Positions 28,290-38,072 are shown, numbered from the stretch's first letter. The stretch is DNA of 64,000 bases from an uncultured Spirochaetales bacterium (GCA_949283305.1 CASDRU010000010.1:186001-250000), one strand, 5' to 3'. A program made the numbers and translations. Notes: a model not told the origin generated them from the sequence alone.

Positions 28290-29624
28290 TTACTGCTCTT
28301 CATTTATTCCTTCAGCTCTTCCCATCCATTCAAAAGTGATTCCATCTTCCGGGTTGTATGCCTGACCCTTGAATTCCTCCCTCAGGGGGACAGCTTTTCC
28401 AGAAATACGCGATTCTTCAGCGGCAAATACCATCATATGGCTGTCAATTGAGAGAGAAAGGGAAGAAGAGATATCTCCTTCTCCATTTACAGCCATTATG
28501 AATTCCTTCATTATCTGCTCATCTCCTCCAAGGTGCCCGCTGGAAGCTTTCTCAATTCTTATTTTCTCATATTCCTTATCATCAAAATTCTTGATTACAA
28601 TCTCATCTGAGAGCATGTCAGCAATGAGTTCTCCGTTTGTAAAGAAGATGTGTATGCTTCTGTGATTTTCCTTTGAAAGTCCTATCATCTGGAAAGTGGC
28701 AGTTGCTCCGCTTTCAAATTCAATTAAAACACTCTGATGGTCCACTACATTGTTGTCTGCGCGGAAGACACATCTTCCATATGGGCCCACCTCAATTGCC
28801 TTCCTGATTTTCTCTTCATCCGGATTGCTCTGAAGCACATTACAGGGCCATAGCCTGTTGTGCCTTATTCCTGTCTTTCTGTCTGTTATATAGATTTTTT
28901 CAGCATCAAAAGGGCAGCTGTCCTTAACCTTGCATACAGTGCAGCGTTCAGATGCTCCCTCCGGTGCATTCTCTCTTTTAAAGTACATCAGGGATCCGGA
29001 AGATGAGATGCGCTTTGCTTTCTCTCCTGTCAGATATCTCAGGATATCCATATCGTGGCATGATTTCTGCATGAGCATCGGGCTTGTGGTATTGTAATTC
29101 CTCCAGTTGCCTCGTACAAATGAATGCGCCATATGCCAGTATCCAACAGCCTCTATTGCATCGATTGATACAATGGCCCCAAGACGCTTTGAATCAATTA
29201 TCTCTTTTATTGTCCTGTAGAAACTGGTGTATCTGAGAACATGGCATACTGCAATCTTCTTGTCATATCCTCTTGCTTTATCAAGGAGGAGAAGGCATTC
29301 ATCCTTTGATGGGCTTATCGGCTTCTCCATCAGTATATGATAACCCTTTTTAATTGCCATTAAAGCTTCTCTTACATGATCCTGATCCTGAGTTGCGATT
29401 ATGATGGCATCTGCAAGCCTCTTTTCCTTGAGCATTTCCTCAGCACTTTCATAAATCCTGTCAGCCTTTATCCCGTATTCTTTCTTCGCGAGATTCCTGC
29501 GTTCTTCTTTCAAATCCGCGACAGCTACTATCTCCATCTCGTCAGGATGTTTTTTCTGGTATTCAGCGTATGCATCCAGTCCCCTCGATCCGAGTCCGGC
29601 AATTGCAAAAGTGACTTTTTTCAT
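28290..29624 (-). CDS. Gfo/Idh/MocA family oxidoreductase
   Basis: A 444-residue NAD(P)-dependent sugar/inositol dehydrogenase-like enzyme. The N-terminal Rossmann motif is FAIAGLGSRGLDAYAEY, followed by EKPISPSKDECLLLLD with the catalytic-loop Lys-Pro near residue 99. The C-terminal domain is alpha/beta and contains a small cysteine set (CTVCKVKDSCPF near 217-228), unusual in most family members and possibly a metal site. RBS AAGAGG is upstream on the reverse strand. Divergent from the MATE gene by 34 bases. Substrate unknown; probably a sugar derivative. Confidence 0.85.
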   Translation of the reverse strand: MKKVTFAIAGLGSRGLDAYAEYQKKHPDEMEIVAVADLKEERRNLAKKEYGIKADRIYESAEEMLKEKRLADAIIIATQDQDHVREALMAIKKGYHILMEKPISPSKDECLLLLDKARGYDKKIAVCHVLRYTSFYRTIKEIIDSKRLGAIVSIDAIEAVGYWHMAHSFVRGNWRNYNTTSPMLMQKSCHDMDILRYLTGEKAKRISSSGSLMYFKRENAPEGASERCTVCKVKDSCPFDAEKIYITDRKTGIRHNRLWPCNVLQSNPDEEKIRKAIEVGPYGRCVFRADNNVVDHQSVLIEFESGATATFQMIGLSKENHRSIHIFFTNGELIADMLSDEIVIKNFDDKEYEKIRIEKASSGHLGGDEQIMKEFIMAVNGEGDISSSLSLSIDSHMMVFAAEESRISGKAVPLREEFKGQAYNPEDGITFEWMGRAEGINEEQ

Positions 29625-29658
29625 TTAAACCTCTTCTTAAGGGATTATAGATAATCAT

Positions 29659-31032
29659 ATGAAAGTCAGACAAGCGGATTTCTCGAAGGGGAGTGTACCT
29701 TCTCTTATATTGAAAGTGTCTTTCCCACTCATTGTCGCAGAGCTTGTCAATCTGCTTTACAGCATGGTCGACAGGATATATATCGGGCATATTGAGGATG
29801 TGGGCAGCTCTGCGCTTACCGGGCTTGGACTGTGCTTTCCCATAATCAGCTTGATCAGTGCATTTTCACGTCTGTTCGGTTTTAATGGAGGGGCTCCCCT
29901 TGCGGCAATTTACAGGGGGAAAAAGGAGAAAAAAGAGGCTGAGGCGATTATGGGAAATTCATTTCTCATGGCAGTAATTGCCGCACTAGTGATAACTGTG
30001 CTACTTCTTGTTTTCATGCGCCCTGTTCTCTATCTCTTCGGCGCAAGTGACAATACATATCCGTATGCCCGTGATTATCTGTCAATATATGTATGCGGCA
30101 CTGTATTCTCTCTTGTTTCGCTTACGCTGAATGCATTCATAAACAGTCAGGGGTTTCAGAAAATAGGCATGATGACTGTGATTGTCGGAGCTGTTTCCAA
30201 CATAATTCTGGATCCAGTTTTCATATTCGTTTTTGACATGGGAGTTAAAGGAGCGGCAATTGCCACTGTCATAAGCCAGAGCCTTTCCGCATTTTTTGCC
30301 TTTTTCTTTCTCCGCTCATCCTCTGTTGAGCTCCGCCTTACTGTGAGTGGAATGCATCTCTGCTTTTCGCGCTGCCGCCGCATAATCACGCTCGGACTGT
30401 CTGGTTTTACAATGGGAGCCACCAATTCCATAGTCCAGCTTGTATGCAACAAGACAGCGTTCATCTGGGGCGGGGATTTATATGTGGGCGTGATGACGAT
30501 TTTAAACTCAATCAGGGAGATTTTCTCAACCCCTATAAACGGACTTTCCTCCGCTGGAGGGCCTGTAATGAGCTACAACTATGGCTCAAGGGATTATGAC
30601 AGGGTCAAAAAAGCAAGCAACACATTGCTTTTCTCAATTTTAATATATTCAACATTTGTATGGCTGTTTGTATTCCTTTTTCCCCGTCTGATGGCTCTTA
30701 TGTTCACCCGTGATGAGGCTCTTCTTGCTGTTTCAGCTCATGCAATAAGACTGTATTTCTTCGGTTTCATTTTCATGGCATTCCAGATGAGCGGACAGCA
30801 GACATTTGTATCTCTTGGTCTTTCCGGTCCTGCAATTTTCTTCTCCCTCTTCAGAAAAGTTATCATTGTTGTTCCTCTCACAATTTTTCTGCCGTATATT
30901 CTTTCAACAGACGGAATAATGATTGCTGAGGCAATAAGCAATGTAGTGGGTGGAATCAGTGCATACACAGCAATGAGGATCATCGTTTTCAATCGTCTTT
31001 TAAAAAAAGAGGAGCATTTCTGCTCCCCATGA
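29659..31032 (+). CDS. MATE family efflux transporter
   Basis: A 457-residue polytopic protein with about 12 membrane helices in two similar halves, of the multidrug and toxin extrusion family (cation antiport). SVPSLILKVSFPLIVAELVNLLYS at the start and the PINGLSSAGGPVMSYNYG region in the second half are typical. RBS region is weak. The last coding bases also encode a hairpin that serves as the terminator of the converging fucO gene. Substrate unknown. Confidence 0.9.
   Translation: MKVRQADFSKGSVPSLILKVSFPLIVAELVNLLYSMVDRIYIGHIEDVGSSALTGLGLCFPIISLISAFSRLFGFNGGAPLAAIYRGKKEKKEAEAIMGNSFLMAVIAALVITVLLLVFMRPVLYLFGASDNTYPYARDYLSIYVCGTVFSLVSLTLNAFINSQGFQKIGMMTVIVGAVSNIILDPVFIFVFDMGVKGAAIATVISQSLSAFFAFFFLRSSSVELRLTVSGMHLCFSRCRRIITLGLSGFTMGATNSIVQLVCNKTAFIWGGDLYVGVMTILNSIREIFSTPINGLSSAGGPVMSYNYGSRDYDRVKKASNTLLFSILIYSTFVWLFVFLFPRLMALMFTRDEALLAVSAHAIRLYFFGFIFMAFQMSGQQTFVSLGLSGPAIFFSLFRKVIIVVPLTIFLPYILSTDGIMIAEAISNVVGGISAYTAMRIIVFNRLLKKEEHFCSP
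31003..31026 (-). terminator. Terminator of fucO, inside the end of the MATE gene
   Basis: GGAGCA (31011-31016) pairs with TGCTCC (31021-31026). Read on the reverse strand the stem is followed by TCTTTTTTT. It overlaps the last codons of the converging MATE gene. Confidence 0.65.
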
Positions 31033-31049
31033 ATTGACTTCTTGATAAA

Positions 31050-32195
31050 TCAGCGCATGACCTTTCTGAAAAGCGCCTTGAAGTCATCTATTGTTGCTTC
31101 CTTCGGGTTTCCTGGCGCACATGCATCAGCCTTGGCACTCTGGGCAAGGAAATCAAGATCCTCTTCCTTGAGAGCATCAACATACTTTGGAATGCCTACA
31201 TCCTCTCCGAGCTGGCGTACAGCGTCGATTGCGGCTTTCCTGTACTCGCTCTGGCTCATTGAATCAACGCCCTTTACTCCCATTGCTCTGGCAATTTCCC
31301 TGTATTTTTCTCCGCTCTCTTCCTGGTTGAATTCCATGACAAGAGGAAGCATCATAGCACAGGCAACTCCATGCGGTGTGTCATACACAGCACCCAGAGT
31401 GTGTGCCATTGAGTGGGCAATTCCAAGTCCTACATTTGAAAATCCCATTCCTGCAATGTACTGACCGAGGGCCATCTTCTCTCTTCCTTCTTTATCCCCG
31501 TTGACGCTTGCTCTGAGGTTCTTTGCAATAATCTCTATTGCCTTGAGATGGAACATGTCCGACATCTCCCATGCACCCTTTGTCGTATAGCCTTCAATGG
31601 CATGAGTAAGAGCATCCATTCCTGTTGCTGCAGTGAGGCTCTTTGGCATGGATTCCATCATCTGCGGATCCACTACTGCAATAATCGGCATGTCATGAGG
31701 ATCTACACATACGAACTTCCTCTCTTTCTCGACATCTGTGATGACATAGTTGATAGTGACTTCTGCAGCAGTTCCTGCTGTTGTCGGGACTGCTATTATC
31801 GGAGTGCACGGGTTCTTTGTAGCAGCTGTTCCCTCAAGGCTTCTGACATCGGCAAACTCAGGGTTTGTAATGATTATTCCGATAGCCTTGGCAGTATCCA
31901 TTGAAGAGCCGCCTCCGATTGCTATGATGTAGTCTGCTCCTGATTTCTTGAAAGCCTCAACTCCGTCCTTGACGTTCTCTATTGTCGGATTCGGCTTGAT
32001 TTCTGAATACACTTCATAACTCAGCCCTTCTTTATCAAGAAGGTCTGTGACTTTCTTTGCAACTCCTGCCTTGAGGATTCCAGGATCGCTTGTGATGAAA
32101 GCTTTTCTGAATCCTCTGGCCTTTGCTTCTGCAGCAATTGCCTCAATTGCACCATAACCATGATAACTTGTCTCATTCAGGTTGAATCTGTACAT
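31050..32195 (-). CDS. fucO: Lactaldehyde reductase / 1,2-propanediol oxidoreductase
   Basis: A 381-residue group III iron-dependent alcohol dehydrogenase. It follows E. coli FucO closely by eye: GGGSSMDTAKAIGII, NNPEFADVRSLEG-like segment, PTTAGTAAEVTINYVITD and RKFVCVDPHDMP. Iron ligands are expected in MDALTHAIEGY and HSMAHTLGAVYDTPHG. It reduces lactaldehyde from fucose or rhamnose breakdown to propanediol, recycling NADH. It lies downstream of glgA on the same strand with a hairpin between, so it probably has its own promoter. Confidence 0.92.
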   Translation of the reverse strand: MYRFNLNETSYHGYGAIEAIAAEAKARGFRKAFITSDPGILKAGVAKKVTDLLDKEGLSYEVYSEIKPNPTIENVKDGVEAFKKSGADYIIAIGGGSSMDTAKAIGIIITNPEFADVRSLEGTAATKNPCTPIIAVPTTAGTAAEVTINYVITDVEKERKFVCVDPHDMPIIAVVDPQMMESMPKSLTAATGMDALTHAIEGYTTKGAWEMSDMFHLKAIEIIAKNLRASVNGDKEGREKMALGQYIAGMGFSNVGLGIAHSMAHTLGAVYDTPHGVACAMMLPLVMEFNQEESGEKYREIARAMGVKGVDSMSQSEYRKAAIDAVRQLGEDVGIPKYVDALKEEDLDFLAQSAKADACAPGNPKEATIDDFKALFRKVMR

Positions 32196-32208
32196 TTTTA
32201 TCTCCTAT

Positions 32209-32236
32209 CAAAACTGTACCACCGCCGATGGTACAG
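32209..32236 (-). terminator. Intrinsic terminator of glgA
   Basis: CTGTACCA (32214-32221) and TGGTACAG (32229-32236) form a perfect stem with a seven-base loop; on the reverse strand TTTT follows. Confidence 0.75.
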
Positions 32237-32242
32237 AGTTAT

Positions 32243-33700
32243 TCACATTCTTGAGTAGAGATCCTGGTAGATCTTGCTGGATTCCTTCCAGGAGAAATCC
32301 TTCTTCATTCCGCGCTCAACGAGATTGTCCCATCTGTCTTTGTGGTTGTAATAAAGCCAGGATGCATGGTTTATTCTGTCCATGAGTGCCCATGCTGTGT
32401 ACTCGTTGAATGCGAATCCGGTTCCTGTCTCCTCAAACTCATTGTAAGGCTCTACAGTATCCCTTAATCCTCCGACGGCATGCACGATAGGAACTGTGCC
32501 GTATCTGAGGCTTATGAGCTGCGTGAGTCCGCATGGTTCGAATGCAGATGGAACAAGCAGGACATCAACTCCCGCATAGATCTTATGTGCGAGATCATCT
32601 GAGTACATGATTCTTGCAGACACCTTGTCAGGATATTTGCTCTGATAGTAGCGGAACATGTTCTCATAGTATTCCGCACCTGTTCCAAGCACAATCAGGT
32701 TGATTTCCCTTGAACAGAGCTCATCCATGATGATGTTCACGATATCAAGGCCCTTCTGGTCTGTAAGGCGTGAGACTATGCCCAGTGTCAGCACGTCAGG
32801 ATTCTCTTTCAGCTTCAGCTCTTTCTGAAGCTCTGTCTTGTTGACTTTCTTCTTTTCGCGGAAACTCTTCACAGAGTAGGTTTTGTAAATTTTCTTGTCC
32901 TTCGCGGGATTCCATTCATCGTAGTCAAGGCCGTTGAGTATTCCCCAAAGTCTTTCTCTTCTCCAGCGCAGGATATCATCAAGACCATCTCCGAAATTAG
33001 CTGTCTGGATTTCTCCTGCGTACGAGTTGCTGACTGTGGTTATGTAGTCTGAATAGACAAGTCCGCCCCTCATCATTGAACAGTTCCAGCTGTTCTTCGG
33101 AATGCTTGTGTCCTGATAAGGCGATACAAGCCGTCCCGGCTCGAAGCATTCCCATGGAAGCCCTGATACCCACTGTATGTGTCCCACATCCCAGGTTCCC
33201 TGAAACCGTATGTTATGGATAGTGAAGACAGCTCTTATGCCGCGGAAGAACGGATCTCCCTGGAATACTGTGTTCAGATACACCGGAACAAGTGAGCTCT
33301 GCCAGTCATGGCAGTGGATTATATCCGGGCGGAAGCCTATGAGCGGAAGGGCAGAGAGAACTGCCTTTGAGAAATATGCAAAGCGCTCAAGGTCCTGGAA
33401 CATGTCATAGTATGGAACAAGACCTCCGAAATACTGCTCGTTGTCGACAAAGTAGTATCTGATTCCGTCAAGGACAAGAGTCTTTATGCCGACATATATC
33501 CTGTTGTCCATCTGGAAGTAATACACTGTCTCCATCTGGTTTCTCCATTCTTCCTTTATCGCATGATAATTTGGAAGGATGACACGGATGTCATATTCGC
33601 TCTTGTCAAAAGCCTTAGGAAGGCTTCCGCATACATCTGCAAGACCTCCGGTCTTCACAAACGGAACACATTCACTTGTAACAAAAAGAATATTCTTCAT
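32243..33700 (-). CDS. glgA: Glycogen synthase (ADP-glucose)
   Basis: A GT5 glycosyltransferase of 485 residues that extends alpha-1,4-glucan from ADP-glucose. The ADP-glucose loop KTGGLADVCGSLPKA is at about residues 16-30. HCHDWQSSLVPVYL lies near 140, GIVSRLTDQKGLD near 307, and EPCGLTQLISLRYGTVPIVHAVGGL near 390 closes the active site. ATG 33700 is preferred over an in-frame GTG two codons earlier because MKNILFVTSE is the usual start. No other glycogen genes adjoin it. Confidence 0.94.
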   Translation of the reverse strand: MKNILFVTSECVPFVKTGGLADVCGSLPKAFDKSEYDIRVILPNYHAIKEEWRNQMETVYYFQMDNRIYVGIKTLVLDGIRYYFVDNEQYFGGLVPYYDMFQDLERFAYFSKAVLSALPLIGFRPDIIHCHDWQSSLVPVYLNTVFQGDPFFRGIRAVFTIHNIRFQGTWDVGHIQWVSGLPWECFEPGRLVSPYQDTSIPKNSWNCSMMRGGLVYSDYITTVSNSYAGEIQTANFGDGLDDILRWRRERLWGILNGLDYDEWNPAKDKKIYKTYSVKSFREKKKVNKTELQKELKLKENPDVLTLGIVSRLTDQKGLDIVNIIMDELCSREINLIVLGTGAEYYENMFRYYQSKYPDKVSARIMYSDDLAHKIYAGVDVLLVPSAFEPCGLTQLISLRYGTVPIVHAVGGLRDTVEPYNEFEETGTGFAFNEYTAWALMDRINHASWLYYNHKDRWDNLVERGMKKDFSWKESSKIYQDLYSRM

Positions 33701-33858
33701 AACCACACCTTTGATTCAGTTTTGCTTACCAAATTATTTTAACACGACAAACAGGGATTTCCACATGAAAAACATGGCAAAAAGTTAATTTTTCATTGAA
33801 AAATGTTTAAAATTCAGTTTTTTTACAAATTTGCATTTAAAAGTCTGGTTTTTATCTT

Positions 33859-33905
33859 TATAATTGTTCTAGTACAGACGGTACGCTTATCCTCCTGATA
33901 AGGAG
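33859..33905 (+). promoter_or_regulatory. Promoter -10 and SD-covering hairpin for the first sugar ABC operon
   Basis: TATAAT at 33859-33864 would start RNA near 33871; no good -35 is spaced correctly, so activation by a protein is possible. CTTATC (33886-33891) pairs with GATAAG (33897-33902), and the loop CTCCT is itself complementary to the Shine-Dalgarno AAGGAG (33900-33905). The hairpin therefore takes part of the ribosome site and may tune ATPase translation. Confidence 0.45.
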
Positions 33906-33910
33906 AAAAA

Positions 33911-35002
33911 ATGGATATACGTCTTGAGCATCTGACCAAGTCCTTTACCAACAAGGACAAGGTTGAGACAATTGCTGTAAATGATTTGAACCTGACTATA
34001 AAGTCAGGGCATCTTGTCGGGCTTCTCGGCCCTTCTGGCTGCGGAAAGAGCACAACGCTGTATCTTCTATGCGGTCTTCATGAGCCTACAAGCGGAAAGA
34101 TATGGTTCGGCTCAGATGATGTTACAGCCGTTCCTCCTGAAAAGAGAGGAATAGGGCTTGTTTTCCAGAATTATTCACTTTACCCTCACATGACTGTCTA
34201 TGAGAACATCGCTTTCCCTCTCAAGAACAGCAAGAGCTTCAAAAAGGATTATCCAGAGAGCAAGGAGAGAAAGGAGAAAATCGATGCTATCGTGCACGAG
34301 ACAGCGCGCATTGTGGATATAGACAAGCTCCTTGACAGAAAGCCCGGACAGCTTTCCGGCGGACAGCAGCAGAGGGTTGCAATTGCAAGGGCAATCGCAA
34401 AGCAGCCGAAGGTGCTCCTTCTTGACGAACCGCTTTCAAATCTGGATGCAAGACTGAGAATCCAGACCAGGGAAGAGATAAGGCGCATACAGCAGGAGAC
34501 AGGAATCACGACTGTGTTCGTAACTCATGACCAGGAAGAGGCAATGAGCATCACAGATGAGATTGTCGTGATGAACCAGGGAATAATCCAGCAGGTAGGA
34601 GCACCTCAGGATATATACACAGAGCCTGATAACGCGTTTGTCGCAAAGTTCCTAGGAAATCCTCCAATCAATATGTTTGATGCAAAGGTCTCGGATGGCT
34701 ATGTTGTCATAAACGGAGAGAAGGCTTTCAAGGCAGATGTTCCATATTCTGATGTCCAGGTAGGCATCCGACCAGAGAGCTTCATAGTCTCTGATGGAGA
34801 TGACTCGTTTGACATAGACATAAAGTACAAGGCGACAATAGGAAGGGATTTCCTTGTTCGCTTTGATCTTAACGGGGTATTCAGCAAGGCCCTCATTGAA
34901 TCGGATAACCGTGTCAATGAAGGAGACAGGATAAAAGTAAAGGCAAAGAGAAGCGGAATACATCTCTTTGACAAAGAAGGAAACAGGATCAGCCGATGGT
35001 AG
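33911..35002 (+). CDS. Sugar ABC transporter ATPase (MsmK/UgpC/MalK type)
   Basis: A 363-residue CUT1-class ATPase. Walker A GPSGCGKST is at residues 40-48, signature LSGGQQQRVAIARAIA near 147, Walker B LLLDEPLSNLDA near 166, and the switch His in FVTHDQEEA near 199. Residues about 235-360 form the C-terminal TOBE/regulatory domain. AAGGAG lies five bases from ATG. Its stop overlaps the permease start by seven bases. Since the second CUT1 system in this window has no ATPase, this protein may energise both, as MsmK does in other bacteria; that is inference. Confidence 0.9.
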   Translation: MDIRLEHLTKSFTNKDKVETIAVNDLNLTIKSGHLVGLLGPSGCGKSTTLYLLCGLHEPTSGKIWFGSDDVTAVPPEKRGIGLVFQNYSLYPHMTVYENIAFPLKNSKSFKKDYPESKERKEKIDAIVHETARIVDIDKLLDRKPGQLSGGQQQRVAIARAIAKQPKVLLLDEPLSNLDARLRIQTREEIRRIQQETGITTVFVTHDQEEAMSITDEIVVMNQGIIQQVGAPQDIYTEPDNAFVAKFLGNPPINMFDAKVSDGYVVINGEKAFKADVPYSDVQVGIRPESFIVSDGDDSFDIDIKYKATIGRDFLVRFDLNGVFSKALIESDNRVNEGDRIKVKAKRSGIHLFDKEGNRISRW

Positions 35003-35877
35003 GAGAGAAAAAGTCCAGGACATTCATCAAGGCCATGTGCTATCTTCTTCCTGCACTGGTCATAATCGGAATATTCGTGGTTTATCCGATGTTCCATACA
35101 GTAAGAATGTCGTTTTTTGACAAATTCAACATCTTCACATATGAGGGTACCGGATTTGGATTGAACAGCTACAGGAAAGTCCTGAATGACAAGACTTTCT
35201 TCCTTGCTGTGAAGAACACGTTCATCTATACGATTGTCACAGTTCCTGTCTCAATGGCGATTTCGCTTCTTCTTGCGATTCTCCTTAACAAGGGACTGAA
35301 GGCGGCAAAAGTCTTCCAGACAGCATATTTCCTTCCATATGTGACTAATGCAATTGCCATAGGCCTGGCATTCCGCTTCATATTCCATTCAAGCTATGGA
35401 ATCGTCAATAAAGTCATAGAGCTTTTTGGAGGAACGCCACAGCAATGGCTCAACAGTCCCTCTCTGGCTCTCCCGACGCTGTGCATATACGGGGTATGGA
35501 GTGCTCTTGCGTTCAAGATTGTGATATTCCTTGCAGGCTTGCAGTCAATCGATCCACAGCTTTATCAGGCGGCACGCATTGACGAAGCATCCAGCTGGAA
35601 GATGTTCTATAAGATCACAGTCCCGCAGCTCAAGCCTATTTTAGTGTATCAGTTTGTAATTGCGATAATCTCATCATTCAAGACATATGTTGAGGTTGTC
35701 GGCATATTCGGAGATGACGGACCTCTGCACTCTGCGGTGACGATGGTCTACTATATGTATGACCAGTTCTATGGCTATGCTGACTATTCAAAAGCAGCGG
35801 CCAGCGGAGTTCTGATGTTCCTGATCATCATGGTGTTCACGCTCATCCAGCTGAGAATCAGCAGGAACAAGGACTGA
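34996..35877 (+). CDS. Sugar ABC transporter permease, MalF/UgpA type
   Basis: A 293-residue inner-membrane permease with six helices. YQAARIDEASSWKMFYKITVPQLKP at about residues 192-216 is the EAA loop that binds the ATPase (Asp-Glu-Ala form). The N terminus is short and basic. It overlaps the ATPase gene by seven bases and is followed 18 bases later by its partner permease. Confidence 0.9.
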   Translation: MVGEKKSRTFIKAMCYLLPALVIIGIFVVYPMFHTVRMSFFDKFNIFTYEGTGFGLNSYRKVLNDKTFFLAVKNTFIYTIVTVPVSMAISLLLAILLNKGLKAAKVFQTAYFLPYVTNAIAIGLAFRFIFHSSYGIVNKVIELFGGTPQQWLNSPSLALPTLCIYGVWSALAFKIVIFLAGLQSIDPQLYQAARIDEASSWKMFYKITVPQLKPILVYQFVIAIISSFKTYVEVVGIFGDDGPLHSAVTMVYYMYDQFYGYADYSKAAASGVLMFLIIMVFTLIQLRISRNKD

Positions 35878-35895
35878 GGAGGGGATATTGCAGAA

Positions 35896-36732
35896 GTGAA
35901 AAGCTCAAAAGACAGAATCATCTCTGTGATAATCTACATCTTCCTCATAGTCGGGGCTGTTGTAATGCTCTTCCCGTTCTACTGGATGATTTCAGGATCA
36001 TTCAAGACGCTTCAGGAGATACAGTCGCTCAAGATTGTCTGGTGGCCTGATGAGATGCAGTGGTCCAACTACACAAAGGTTCTTTCAATGCCGTCAAACC
36101 CGTTCGGCATTTATTTCAAGAACTCGATAATCGTAAGCTCGGCAAACACGATATTCACACTGGCAACTACCATACTTGCTGCCTTTGCTTTCTCGCGCCT
36201 TTCATTCAAGGGCAGGGACAAGCTTTTCAGCATACTGCTTGCAACCATGATGGTTCCAAGCCAGATGTATCTTGTCACGAACTTCATAACCATCACCAAG
36301 ATGGGACTTTATGATACTCTCTGGGCGCAGATTCTTCCGTATTCTGCATCCGTATTCTATATATACCTTCTCAGACAGTTCTTCATGCAGATTCCCGACC
36401 AGTTCTATCTTGCAAGCAAGGTTGACGGGATTAATGACTGGAAGTATCTGTGGAAGATCATGGTGCCAAATTCAAAGAGCAGTCTTGTGACCATAGGGCT
36501 CTTGAATTTCATCACAAGCTGGAACGCATATCTCTGGCCGATGATGGTTACAGGAAACATAAACAAAAGAGTCCTCTCAATAGGACTGCACTATTTTACA
36601 GGCGATGCAGGAAGCGAGTATCAGCTGATGATGGCAGGTGCGACAATAGTCGTGCTCCCGCTCATTGTCATCTATCTCGTTTTCCAGAAGTATATAATCC
36701 AGGGCATAGCCCGTGGAGGATTAAAAGGCTGA
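35896..36732 (+). CDS. Sugar ABC transporter permease, MalG/UgpE type (GTG start)
   Basis: A 278-residue permease with six helices; LASKVDGINDWKYLWKIMVP at about residues 175-194 is the EAA loop. The GTG start is supported by GGAGGGG at 35879-35885, ten bases upstream. The family-typical VVMLFPFYWMISGSFK is near the N terminus and QKYIIQGIARGGLKG at the end. Partners: permease 34996-35877, ATPase 33911-35002 and the binding protein that follows after 17 bases. Confidence 0.9.
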   Translation: MKSSKDRIISVIIYIFLIVGAVVMLFPFYWMISGSFKTLQEIQSLKIVWWPDEMQWSNYTKVLSMPSNPFGIYFKNSIIVSSANTIFTLATTILAAFAFSRLSFKGRDKLFSILLATMMVPSQMYLVTNFITITKMGLYDTLWAQILPYSASVFYIYLLRQFFMQIPDQFYLASKVDGINDWKYLWKIMVPNSKSSLVTIGLLNFITSWNAYLWPMMVTGNINKRVLSIGLHYFTGDAGSEYQLMMAGATIVVLPLIVIYLVFQKYIIQGIARGGLKG

Positions 36733-36749
36733 TATAAGGAGAAAAAGAA

Positions 36750-38072
36750 ATGAAAAAGCTATTTGCCTTTTTAATGGTTGCCCTTCTTGTATTCATTCCT
36801 GTTTTTGCAGGCGGAAGCAAGGAAGAGGCAGCTGCAAGCACTGTTGATGTATCAGACATCACAGCAGAGGATCTGCAGAATGCTCACATCACAATCCAGA
36901 TGTGGCATGCTCAGACAGGAGAAAACGGTGTTGCTCTTGACAAGGTGGTTGAACTCTTCAACCAAACAAACCCGTACGGAATTACGGTTGTTGCAACTAA
37001 CCAGGGTGGTTATACAGATGCTCACCAGAAGACTCTTGCAGCACTCTCTGCCGGTTCCTATCCGAACATCACACAGGCTTATAACAACAACATGATGGAA
37101 TATATGCCGTCAGGAAAGCTCATGCAGCTTGATTCTTATCTTGCTGATGACTTCGGAATTTCACAGGAAGAGCTTTCTACAGTAGTTCCTGCATATCTTG
37201 GCGAGAACAAGTCATTCCCGGATGGACACACATATGCAACAAGTCTTGGAAAGAGCACAGAAGTCATGTTCTACAACAAGACATTCCTTGACGAGCATGG
37301 TATGAGTGTTCCTACAACATATGAAGAACTTGCTGAGGTTTCCAAGGCAATCACAGCAATCACAGGCAAGCCGGCATTCGGTCATGACAGCATGGATAAC
37401 TTCGGTATCTATGGCCCAATCAACTTTGGAAGCGAATATGCTGACCCGCAGGGAAACATCTATATCTTTGATGAGAACAACATTGATACTACAAAGGCTT
37501 TCTATCAGTGGTGGCAGAAGGGTATCAACGAGGGTTATTTCCGCACAGCAGGTGAGGACCTCTACTGCTCAGGTCCGTTCGGCAACGGAGATATCATCAT
37601 CTATATCGGTTCCTCATCAGGTGCCAGCTACATCACTCCAAACGGATTTGAAGTAGCTGTTGCTCCAAACCCGGTAGGACCTAATCCTGCAGTCATCCAG
37701 CAGGGAGGCAACTTCTGCGGCTTCACAACAGGTGATGCTCTTGTAGACCTTGCAACAAGCATTGTTCTCGAGTATCTCTACACAGCAGAGGCAGGCGCTC
37801 TCTACAGTGCAAACACAGGTTATGCACCAGCTAACAAGGCAGCCCTTGAGACAGATGTCTATAAGGACAGCATCGCAAGCGGAAACCTTCAGGCTCAGGC
37901 AAAGAACGTCAGCGCAACATATCCTGATGAATATCTTGCTTATGACCCTGTATTTGAAAACAGCTATGGTGTCAGACAGATCCTTTCTGATGTCGTTGAG
38001 AACATCGCTCTTGATCCTAATGCGGATATCGATGCACTCATTGAGACAGCCAAGTCAGAAATCGGTCTCTGA
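36750..38072 (+). CDS. Sugar ABC transporter extracellular binding protein (family 1)
   Basis: A 440-residue exported protein with signal peptide MKKLFAFLMVALLVFIPVFA and mature start GGSKEE. There is no lipobox cysteine, so it is probably a soluble periplasmic receptor. ITIQMWHAQTGENG and ALAALSAGSYPNI-like segments fit the family-1 carbohydrate binders (SBP_bac_1/8). It is last in the ATPase-permease-permease operon, with AAGGAG before the start and a terminator after. Sugar unknown. Confidence 0.9.
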   Translation: MKKLFAFLMVALLVFIPVFAGGSKEEAAASTVDVSDITAEDLQNAHITIQMWHAQTGENGVALDKVVELFNQTNPYGITVVATNQGGYTDAHQKTLAALSAGSYPNITQAYNNNMMEYMPSGKLMQLDSYLADDFGISQEELSTVVPAYLGENKSFPDGHTYATSLGKSTEVMFYNKTFLDEHGMSVPTTYEELAEVSKAITAITGKPAFGHDSMDNFGIYGPINFGSEYADPQGNIYIFDENNIDTTKAFYQWWQKGINEGYFRTAGEDLYCSGPFGNGDIIIYIGSSSGASYITPNGFEVAVAPNPVGPNPAVIQQGGNFCGFTTGDALVDLATSIVLEYLYTAEAGALYSANTGYAPANKAALETDVYKDSIASGNLQAQAKNVSATYPDEYLAYDPVFENSYGVRQILSDVVENIALDPNADIDALIETAKSEIGL

